Below the pieces are notes generated by a model, which ran no database searches, had not been told where the DNA came from, and saw only the letters and a program-made list of their open reading frames with translations. From Pseudoalteromonas umbrosa (lineage in GTDB: Bacteria > Pseudomonadota > Gammaproteobacteria > Enterobacterales > Alteromonadaceae), in contig NZ_JASJUU010000001.1 in the NCBI RefSeq assembly GCF_030125375.1, forward strand, positions 186,001 to 250,000: DNA of 64,000 nucleotides, in the 5' to 3' direction. Each line of letters begins with the position of its first letter. The stretch's first letter is position 1. The position numbers and the translations under genes are program-made. Shown here piece by piece: positions 52,787 through 59,573 of the stretch.

Positions 52787-53608
52787 ATGAATATTTCAAA
52801 TCAGGCACTTGTTCACGCAACTAAAATCGTGGATGGATTCCAACATATCAAGTCAATGTCCGCACTTGAGATCACCCCAGAAAATATGACTACGTTTCAT
52901 CAGTTTTTGGACTTGCTTTCTAATGAGCATGGCAGTGACTTTGCAGATAATGTTTTGGCGCAACAAGAGATCCAAGCGATAAAACCTGGGATCCAGCAAC
53001 TGTTCAGTCAGGCATCGAGCTTATACGAGCGACATTGGGCAGAGCGTATCGTTAAAAGCTCAGAGCCAAAGTTGACTTTGAGCAACGAATACCCGTATTA
53101 CAAACATTACCAACGGGCCACAGGGTTGGAGATAAACGCGATCCACTCATTGGCAGCGACGCCGGTCAGGAATGTATTAATGGTTGGCTCGGGCGCATTG
53201 CCATTGACGACACTGGCATTACATCAAAGTGGCTTGAGTGTTGATAATCTTGATATCAATGGCCCAGATCTATTATTGGGTCAGCAGGTGTGCGATGCAC
53301 TGTCTGAACAGCACCAAATGAAATTTATCCACAATGATATTTGTGAGCAAGGTAATCTTGACCAATATGACGTGATTTGGCTTGCGGCTTTAGTCGGTGA
53401 TGAATCTTTGAAAGAGAAAATTATTGCTCACTTGTATGCACAGATGAAGCCGGGCGCGCAGCTGGTTGTTCGCACTGCATATAATTTACGCACGTTATTA
53501 TATCCAAGTATTGATGAGCAGGGTCTTGCGCCATTTCAGCTCAAGCTGAAAATCCAAACCTATGCAGATAACTTCCACTCAATTTTAATTGCGCAAAAGC
53601 CAGAGTAA
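52787..53608 (+). CDS. Nicotianamine synthase-like enzyme (metallophore biosynthesis)
   Basis: A 273-residue protein matching the nicotianamine synthase family (PF03059; plant NAS, archaeal NAS, bacterial CntL), close to the 270-residue length of the bacterial and archaeal members. The N-terminal helical half has LYERHWAERI (residues 79-88; a conserved glutamate around 81) and EYPYYKHYQRATGLE (101-115). The C-terminal Rossmann half has the S-adenosylmethionine site VLMVGSGALPLTTLAL (130-145), VDNLDINGPDLL, FIHNDICE, YDVIWLAALVGDESLKEKII and MKPGAQLVVRTAYNLRTLLYP. These enzymes transfer aminobutyrate units from S-adenosylmethionine to build nicotianamine or its relatives, which chelate zinc, nickel, cobalt and other metals. 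It is first in an operon with an MFS transporter (3-bp gap) and a hotdog protein. No opine dehydrogenase (CntM-type) is nearby, so the final product is uncertain. Confidence 0.85.
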   Translation: MNISNQALVHATKIVDGFQHIKSMSALEITPENMTTFHQFLDLLSNEHGSDFADNVLAQQEIQAIKPGIQQLFSQASSLYERHWAERIVKSSEPKLTLSNEYPYYKHYQRATGLEINAIHSLAATPVRNVLMVGSGALPLTTLALHQSGLSVDNLDINGPDLLLGQQVCDALSEQHQMKFIHNDICEQGNLDQYDVIWLAALVGDESLKEKIIAHLYAQMKPGAQLVVRTAYNLRTLLYPSIDEQGLAPFQLKLKIQTYADNFHSILIAQKPE

Positions 53609-53611
53609 CTT

Positions 53612-54883
53612 ATGTCAATTTTTAGCTCGTATTTGCGGCTTTCGGCTGAGTATCGGTGGATGCTGGTTGCTGCCTTTGTGTTTAACCTCGGGTTTTACAT
53701 GCTGATCCCATTCTTAGCGGGGTATTTAAAACAAGATTTGTTGCTCAGTGCCACCTTGGTGGGGGTTGTTTTAGGTGTGCGTTCATTTTGTCAACAGGGC
53801 TTATTCCTAGTTGGTGGGTTACTCGCAGATCTATTTGGTGAAAAGAAGCTGATTGTTATTGGTTGCTTGTTACGTGCAGTTGGCTTTTGTCTGTTTTTAT
53901 TTTCAGACATAACCGCGCTATTATTTCTTGCTGCATTTTTAACAGGCTTTGCTGGAGCTTTATTTACACCGGCGGCACAGGCTTATTTTTCGAAGCAGCA
54001 AGTGCTCAGTCGCGCGCAAATGTTCTCTTTAGTGGGGGTTGCGCGTAACGGTGGCGAGCTTCTTGGCCCGGTTTGCGGGGTACTTTTGCTCAATATAAGC
54101 TTTGATATGTTATGTATTGTCTCTGCATTACCATTTGCATTGTTTGCATTGGTCTTCACAGTGCTTATTCCTGAGCGTCAAAAGCAAGACAAAAGCGACA
54201 ATGATGATAAGCCCACTGCGACTTCTCAAAATGGTGGCGTGAAAGCAATGGTAGCTGGTGTATTGGGTAATCGTGCATTTTTAAAGTTCTCTGCGGTGAT
54301 GGCAGGGTACTTTATGCTTATCAACCAGATCTCGTTCGCGATCCCCATGCATATTGTTGACCAACAAGGTAGTTCGAAAGATGTCGCTTGGGTATTGACC
54401 CTATGTGCATTGATCTCGATTTTTTTACAATTTCCTGTTACCAAACTATGCGAACGTTGGTTATCACCTAAGCAATGGATAAGTATCGGTATCGCGCTGA
54501 TGGGTCTGTCTTTTGTGACGCTCATCCCTGCTTGGCCTTATGAAAACGGGGTGTTGTATTACCTACCACTGAGTGTGTTAGCTGTGATTTTTACCCTAGG
54601 TACCATGGTGAGCTTCCCATTTATTATGAGTGAGATCTCTGAATTGGCAAAAGACAAGTCAGTCGCTACGCACTACGGTTTTTTCTATCTATTCGCGGGA
54701 GTCGGCTTAATTGCAGGCAGCAGCGTGGTCGGTGTCGCGTTTGATTTATCTAATATCAGTGAACATCTAGCATGGTATTGCCTAATCCTAATTGGCCTTA
54801 TTACGGCAATACTGAACACAGTGTTGAGCGCTTCTGCAACCCAAGAATCGCAAAGCAACGCCACAAGCACATCTACCCAATAA
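53612..54883 (+). CDS. MFS transporter, probable metallophore exporter
   Basis: A 423-residue major facilitator with 12 predicted membrane helices. The loop after helix 2 has GLLADLFGEKKLIVIG, the family's G-x-L-a-D-r-x-G-r-k motif. The loop between halves is hydrophilic (RQKQDKSDNDDKPTATSQ). The sequence resembles drug-exporter-like members (MdtH type). Metallophore systems (for example CntE for staphylopine) use an MFS exporter, and this gene lies three bases after the synthase-like gene, so export of that product is the natural inference. It could equally be an importer of the metal complex across the inner membrane. Confidence 0.85.
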   Translation: MSIFSSYLRLSAEYRWMLVAAFVFNLGFYMLIPFLAGYLKQDLLLSATLVGVVLGVRSFCQQGLFLVGGLLADLFGEKKLIVIGCLLRAVGFCLFLFSDITALLFLAAFLTGFAGALFTPAAQAYFSKQQVLSRAQMFSLVGVARNGGELLGPVCGVLLLNISFDMLCIVSALPFALFALVFTVLIPERQKQDKSDNDDKPTATSQNGGVKAMVAGVLGNRAFLKFSAVMAGYFMLINQISFAIPMHIVDQQGSSKDVAWVLTLCALISIFLQFPVTKLCERWLSPKQWISIGIALMGLSFVTLIPAWPYENGVLYYLPLSVLAVIFTLGTMVSFPFIMSEISELAKDKSVATHYGFFYLFAGVGLIAGSSVVGVAFDLSNISEHLAWYCLILIGLITAILNTVLSASATQESQSNATSTSTQ

Positions 54884-54897
54884 GTAAGGAACTTTAA

Positions 54898-55350
54898 ATG
54901 ATTCATCTCACCCCACAGCAGCAACGTGCTTATATGTCGGACTATTTAGAAAATGGTTGGCGTGAAGAACGCATGTCGTTTAGCTCAGTGTCGTTAGAGC
55001 CGGGTTACATCGATGGTAGAATTAATGTCGAGCACTTTCAGATGCCGGGAGACGGTCAATTTCATTTCAGTGCGCAAAGCGCGATGATTTGGATTTCTCA
55101 GCTAGGGATTATATACGGTTGCTGGGACAATCAGCTTAGTGAAAAAGCTGGTGAAGTGTATTTAAGAGGTTTAGATATTAAATTTAAACGCACAATTAAC
55201 ACCACAGAAGAAGTTCGTTTTGAAGGCTTCTTCCCTAAACACTGTAAAAAACACCTTTCAAAAGATCTGGTGTACTACAAAAATGCACAGATCCATGTTG
55301 AAGGTGGCGCATTTACAGGCACGGCTAGTTTCTTAGTGCCGACGGGCTAA
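54898..55350 (+). CDS. Hotdog-fold (FcoT/FabZ-like) small protein
   Basis: A 150-residue cytoplasmic protein, start supported by AAGGA nine bases upstream. GYIDGRINVEHFQMP, HFSAQSAMIWISQLGIIYGC, YLRGLDIKFKRTI and a final VEGGAFTGTASFLVP fit a hotdog fold (a long central helix packed on a sheet), of the thioesterase/dehydratase type acting on acyl-CoA or acyl-carrier-protein substrates. FcoT-like thioesterases occur in mycobacterial zinc-metallophore (isonitrile lipopeptide) clusters, which makes its place here suggestive; but I could not confirm the subfamily, and no acyl-carrier protein or synthetase is in the operon. It is the third gene of the synthase-MFS operon, so a role in finishing or tailoring the metallophore is an inference. 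Confidence 0.6.
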   Translation: MIHLTPQQQRAYMSDYLENGWREERMSFSSVSLEPGYIDGRINVEHFQMPGDGQFHFSAQSAMIWISQLGIIYGCWDNQLSEKAGEVYLRGLDIKFKRTINTTEEVRFEGFFPKHCKKHLSKDLVYYKNAQIHVEGGAFTGTASFLVPTG

Positions 55351-55378
55351 ATGATAAATGTTTCTATTTAATCAACAA

Positions 55379-55395
55379 GTGTTATGTTATAACTA
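55379..55395 (+). promoter_or_regulatory. Putative Zur box upstream of the ABC operon
   Basis: GTGTTATGTTATAACTA matches the Zur consensus at 12 of 16 fixed positions; the core GTTATGTTATAAC has 5-bp perfect arms. It lies 110 bp before the ABC ATPase start, just after the hotdog gene. Confidence 0.45.
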
Positions 55396-55504
55396 AGCAA
55401 TATTGACGTAGTCGTCTATTTTAAGTTCCGCTCGAGCGATGAGAAATGCCTAAATTATAGGTTGTTATCGCTTAGGCGGAATTTTTTAGTATAAGGAGTG
55501 TTTT

Positions 55505-56227
55505 GTGTTAGAAGCCAAAAATTTAAAAAAATCCTTTTCAGATAAGCAGGTAATTAACGACCTTAGCTTTAGTGTTGAAGAAGGCCAAATCATGTGCCTG
55601 TTAGGTGCAAATGGTGCAGGAAAAAGTACCACGCTGAATATTTTTCTGAATTTCTTACAGCCAGATAGTGGACAAGCTTTGATTGATGGTGTGGATGTAC
55701 ACAGCAGCAAAGGCTCAAAAGAAAAGCTTGTTTACTTACCTGAGCAAGTCAATTTGTATCAAGAGTTTAATGCCATTGATAACCTTAAGTATCTGGCGAG
55801 TTTATCCGATTTATCTGTCACTGACGCGCAAATTAATGCTGCTTTGGACGAGACAGGGTTGGAGCCAAGTGCGCGCTCTCAATCTTTAAAAAATTATTCG
55901 AAAGGCATGAGGCAAAAAGTCGGCATTGCTTTTGCGATCATTCGCCAAGCAAAGGTACTTTTATTGGATGAACCAACGTCAGGTCTTGATCCAAGTGCAA
56001 CCTTAGAGTTTATCCGCATCATCGAGCAGCTTGTTAAGAAAGGCGCTGCGATCTTGATGGTAACGCATGATTTTTATTGTGCGCATACGTTAGCCGACAA
56101 AATTGGGATCATGGACAAAGGCACATTGCTGACCTTGCTTGATAACAAGCAACTGCCATTGCAGACACTTGAAAATACTTACCATGAGTTGATTTCAGGA
56201 AAAAGTGTTATCCGCGAAGCAAGCTAA
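55505..56227 (+). CDS. ABC-2 type transporter ATPase
   Basis: A 240-residue ATP-binding subunit. Walker A is GANGAGKST (about residues 34-42), the signature NYSKGMRQKV, Walker B VLLLDEPTSGLDP and the switch histidine MVTHD. Start is a GTG preceded by AAGGAG at seven bases. It is of the NatA/CcmA-type that pairs with ABC-2 permeases, here the two genes immediately downstream. The Zur-like site upstream suggests expression under zinc limitation together with the metallophore genes. The substrate is unknown. Confidence 0.9.
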   Translation: MLEAKNLKKSFSDKQVINDLSFSVEEGQIMCLLGANGAGKSTTLNIFLNFLQPDSGQALIDGVDVHSSKGSKEKLVYLPEQVNLYQEFNAIDNLKYLASLSDLSVTDAQINAALDETGLEPSARSQSLKNYSKGMRQKVGIAFAIIRQAKVLLLDEPTSGLDPSATLEFIRIIEQLVKKGAAILMVTHDFYCAHTLADKIGIMDKGTLLTLLDNKQLPLQTLENTYHELISGKSVIREAS

Positions 56228-56284
56228 GCAGTCGTCGCGACAGTAGATTAAAAGCTACTGTGTTCATACAGGAAATATAATTAC

Positions 56285-57727
56285 ATGATAAATCACAGAG
56301 TAATGAAGATATTTCGCCACGAATTAGCTAGTAAGCGTAAAAGCCCTAGCTTGTGGTTGATCTTCATCATGATCCAATTGTTGCTGGCAATCGCGTTATT
56401 CACAGGTTGGCAGCAGTATCAACATAACGCGCAAACGCAGGCAAAAGCCCAATCACTTGTTGAGCAACAGTGGGAAGCCCAACCTGATAGACACCCGCAT
56501 CGAGTGGCGCATTTTGGTCACTTTGCTTTTCGTACGCCCAGTGCATTAAGCTTTTTTGATTTAGGGGTAAATTCTTGGGTTGGCAACAGCATTTTCTTAG
56601 AAGCGCATAAGCAAAACAGTGCTAATTTTGCCAATGATCAAGATGGCGGGACCTTACTGCGATTTTCAGAGCTAAGCAGTGCCAATATCTTATTAACGAT
56701 TTGGCCGTTACTTATTATTGCGCTGGGCTTTGCAAGTATCAGTGGTGAACAAAAAAGCGGGACTTTACGCCAACTTATGTCTATGGGCGTGTCATTTCGA
56801 GATTTAGTCACAGGAAAAAGCTTAAGCTATCTATTCTTGTCCGTGATCTTTATTTTGCCTGTTTTTATTTTGGCGCTGGTATTGGCAGCAAGCACAGGTG
56901 CAGCATTTTCATCTGAAGCGCCACTTAGACTATTGTTGCTATTCACCGTTTATGTGCTTTATTGCTTATTTTGGATTGGCTTAACACTGTTTGTTTCTAG
57001 TTTAGTGAAAGCGCCAAAGCAAGCTTTGGTGTTATTAACGTCGATTTGGTTTATTTTGACTATTTTGATGCCGCGCATGCTGGCTGAGTTTGCACATAAT
57101 CAGTACCCGCATCAAAAGCGCAATGACTTTGAATTAGCAATTAAACTGGATAACCGCAAAGTCGGGGACAGTCACAATCCGAACGATCCTTACTTTAATA
57201 AGTTCCGTGAAGACACGTTGAAAAAATATGGCGTGAGCACAGTTGAAGAGCTGCCTGTCAATTACAAAGGGTTGGTAATGCAAGAGGGCGAAAAGCTAAA
57301 TGCCGAGATATATAAAAAGCATTACGAAAAACAGCTTGAGCAATTCTCAGCGCAGCAACGTTTTATTAGCCAGTTTTATTGGTTGAATCCTTATTTGTTC
57401 GTACGCGATTTTTCAATGGCACTCTCGCGTACAGATACGAGACACTTTTTAGACTTTGAGCAACAAGCAGAAGCGCACCGTTATGCGCGTATTCAAAAGC
57501 TCAATAAGTTGCATACAGAAGAAATAGATCATCACAATGACAGAGATCAGCGCATCGATAAATCGTACTGGCAGGAGTTTGACGCCTTTACTTATAAATC
57601 ACCTGTACTTGGTTGGTCATTGAGCCCGTTTTCTTTGGCTTGGTTGCTGCCTTTATTGGTAGTTTTAGTGATGTTTGGTTCATTAAATTCTAAAGGGATG
57701 CAAAGGAGAGTTTATGCTGCTGTTTAA
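56285..57727 (+). CDS. ABC-2 type permease (DUF3526-like), first
   Basis: A 480-residue membrane subunit. One N-terminal helix (PSLWLIFIMIQLLLAIALF) is followed by a large extracytoplasmic region, then a block of helices (ILLTIWPLLIIALGFASISG to LLLLFTVYVLYCLFWIGLTLFV), a second large loop rich in charged residues, and a last helix. The motif GEQKSGTLRQLMSMGV matches ABC-2 permeases, and the big periplasmic segments fit the DUF3526 class. It shares 14 bases with the following permease gene, so they are co-translated. The exporter direction is inferred from the family. Confidence 0.82.
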   Translation: MINHRVMKIFRHELASKRKSPSLWLIFIMIQLLLAIALFTGWQQYQHNAQTQAKAQSLVEQQWEAQPDRHPHRVAHFGHFAFRTPSALSFFDLGVNSWVGNSIFLEAHKQNSANFANDQDGGTLLRFSELSSANILLTIWPLLIIALGFASISGEQKSGTLRQLMSMGVSFRDLVTGKSLSYLFLSVIFILPVFILALVLAASTGAAFSSEAPLRLLLLFTVYVLYCLFWIGLTLFVSSLVKAPKQALVLLTSIWFILTILMPRMLAEFAHNQYPHQKRNDFELAIKLDNRKVGDSHNPNDPYFNKFREDTLKKYGVSTVEELPVNYKGLVMQEGEKLNAEIYKKHYEKQLEQFSAQQRFISQFYWLNPYLFVRDFSMALSRTDTRHFLDFEQQAEAHRYARIQKLNKLHTEEIDHHNDRDQRIDKSYWQEFDAFTYKSPVLGWSLSPFSLAWLLPLLVVLVMFGSLNSKGMQRRVYAAV

Positions 57728-59072
57728 ACTTGAGTGTAAGCGACTTTTTTCAGGGGCTATCAATAAACTTGTATTGCTACTTTTTGTGATAGCTGGTGTA
57801 TTTGCGATTTATCAAGGTGCGCAAGGGTATAAAACGCTGCGCATTGATCAGTACAAATCTAAAATCGTCTTTCAAAAAGAGCGTGAACACGTTAATAAAA
57901 GAGAGACTCTACCAGCGGCAGGCTCTTTGGCTTATTATGCCAGTGCACCAACAGAGTGGAAACTCAGTCCGTGGGCTGCGTTGTTTGTCGGTGAAAGTCA
58001 TTCATCTATGGTCGCCTCTAAAGTGCGTGCCACTGCATTGCAAAGCCAAATATTTAATCGAGAAATCGTTAATCCAGCGCAGCAGCGCACAGGGGGATTA
58101 GATCTTGGCTTTGTTTTAGTGTATCTGCTGCCCCTTGTCATTGGTATTTTAACCGTTACTTTGATCTCTGATGAGCAACATGCAGGGCGTTGGCGAATGT
58201 TAAATGCACTGCCAAAAAGTGCATTTAGTCAGGTTGCGAAGCAGCTCGCGCTGCGTTTTGTTGTGATTTGGTTATTGGTGATCTTACTTCTGGTTAGTGC
58301 GGCGATGCTTTTATCCTTGCCGTTTGATGGCGTTTTTTGGACTGTGTTGCTGGCAAGCACTTTATACATGGTGTTTTGGTTTGCCATTGCTAGCTTGATC
58401 ATGAGTTTTGGCAAAACAAGCGTGTTTAATAGTCTGGCCTATCTTAGTAGCTGGGTAGTTTTTGCTATGTTAGTGCCAAGTGCTGTGCACTTATATTTGT
58501 CAAATCAGTACAAGACTGACGCTCCTCTAGAAATTAGTCTGACACAGCGTGTCACGTTAAACGATGGGTGGGATAAAGATAAGCAGCAAACTTTAGACAC
58601 ATTTTTGCAGCATGAGCCTAATTGGCAAGATACCGCGCCTCTTGGCGAGGAATTTGATTGGAAATGGTATTACGCGCAGCAGCATTTGAGTGATGTAGAG
58701 GTAGCTCAGTTATGGCAACAGTATCGCGACAATAATCAAGCACGCCAGCAAACTTTACAAACTTTGAGTGCGCTGTCTCCGGCTTTGTTCTTTCAGCTTA
58801 AATTAAATCAGCTCGCAAATACCAGTAGTGCGGATCAAGCTGATTATCGTTTGCAGGTGGTTGAATATCATCAACAGATCCGTCATTTCTTCTATGACTT
58901 TATGTTTTTTGACAAACCAGTCACTAAAACGGATGTTGAAAACTTCCCATTGTTTGAAGCTAAGCCTCTCAATAAAGAAATCAATATTTGGCAAATATTG
59001 ATCAGTGCCTTAGTCATTTTTGCATTGGCATTCTTTTCGGCTGTTCGCCTGAAGCAGCTACGTCCTATCTAA
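57714..59072 (+). CDS. ABC-2 type permease (DUF3526-like), second
   Basis: A 452-residue membrane subunit with the same layout as its upstream neighbour: an N-terminal helix (LVLLLFVIAGVFAIYQGA), a periplasmic segment, a helix block starting LGFVLVYLLPLVIGILTVT with the conserved DEQHAGRWRMLNALP loop, a second periplasmic domain with the typical WYYAQQHLSDVEV run, and a final helix (IWQILISALVIFALAFF). The two permeases probably form a heterodimer with the ATPase. It is the last gene of the operon and is followed by a terminator, then by the peptide gene at 59244. Confidence 0.82.
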   Translation: MLLFKLECKRLFSGAINKLVLLLFVIAGVFAIYQGAQGYKTLRIDQYKSKIVFQKEREHVNKRETLPAAGSLAYYASAPTEWKLSPWAALFVGESHSSMVASKVRATALQSQIFNREIVNPAQQRTGGLDLGFVLVYLLPLVIGILTVTLISDEQHAGRWRMLNALPKSAFSQVAKQLALRFVVIWLLVILLLVSAAMLLSLPFDGVFWTVLLASTLYMVFWFAIASLIMSFGKTSVFNSLAYLSSWVVFAMLVPSAVHLYLSNQYKTDAPLEISLTQRVTLNDGWDKDKQQTLDTFLQHEPNWQDTAPLGEEFDWKWYYAQQHLSDVEVAQLWQQYRDNNQARQQTLQTLSALSPALFFQLKLNQLANTSSADQADYRLQVVEYHQQIRHFFYDFMFFDKPVTKTDVENFPLFEAKPLNKEINIWQILISALVIFALAFFSAVRLKQLRPI

Positions 59073-59083
59073 ATTTATATCCC

Positions 59084-59112
59084 AAAGGCAGCTATCGCTG
59101 CCTTTGTTTCTC
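59084..59112 (+). terminator. Rho-independent terminator
   Basis: The 9-bp stem AAAGGCAGC/GCTGCCTTT with a 4-base loop is followed by a T-rich stretch, directly after the second permease gene. Confidence 0.85.
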
Positions 59113-59243
59113 TTTTCATATCTCTTGCCAAACTTGCATAATGCTGGTTTGGTTGAACTTTGAACATTATTGTGGTTTTGTATTACTGAGTGTATTTATT
59201 GCCAGCAGTAATGGCATTCATAAAAACTAGATGAGGGATCAAT

Positions 59244-59399
59244 ATGAAACTCAAACTTAATAAAAAATCAGTAAAATCTTTAAAAATTAATGCGTTAAAA
59301 AATTCACTCACTCCCCAAATCGGTGGAGCAGGGCAATATCGAGAAAGCGTAGAAATTTGCTGGACGCACCCAGCATATGCTGCATGTAGGTTTAATTAA
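59244..59399 (+). CDS. GG-motif peptide precursor, putative ribosomal natural product
   Basis: A 51-residue peptide. It begins MKLKLNKKSVKSLKINALKN, a lysine-rich leader; then SLTPQIGGAG with the Gly-Gly site at residues 27-28; and a 22-residue tail QYRESVEICWTHPAYAACRF ending in N with two cysteines. GAGGGATC about nine bases before the ATG is a good ribosome binding site. Lys-rich leaders with an xTPxxGG site occur in natural-product precursor families (some annotated as class I lanthipeptides), but no dehydratase, cyclase or radical-SAM gene is near, so it may be unmodified or modified by enzymes elsewhere. It lies 171 bp after the ABC-2 exporter operon, behind its terminator, which makes that exporter a candidate carrier but no more. 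Related: 38372-38515 and the decayed gene at 31111-31278. Confidence 0.65.
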   Translation: MKLKLNKKSVKSLKINALKNSLTPQIGGAGQYRESVEICWTHPAYAACRFN

Positions 59400-59401
59400 A
59401 A

Positions 59402-59430
59402 GATAAAGCCCTGTGATACTGGGTTTTATC
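59402..59430 (+). terminator. Hairpin after the peptide gene
   Basis: The 10-bp stem GATAAAGCCC/GGGTTTTATC (one wobble) starts three bases after the peptide stop. It lacks a T run, so it may stabilise the mRNA or terminate weakly. Confidence 0.5.
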
Positions 59431-59573
59431 GGTTAAGTGAAATGGCCTTGTGGTAAAATTATATACGAAATAAAATGACATCATTGTAGCGTCCAGTTAT
59501 GTCATTTTCTTTTTTCTTACCTACAACTGAGTTGAGGTATATTACTTTTTAATTGATAAATTGAGCTCAGGTA

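Noticed and set aside
58988..59230. An 80-codon frame running from the end of the second permease gene to just before the peptide gene
   Set aside because: It overlaps the permease 3' end and the terminator at 59084-59112, and its sequence shows no signal peptide or family; the peptide frame at 59244 is better supported.
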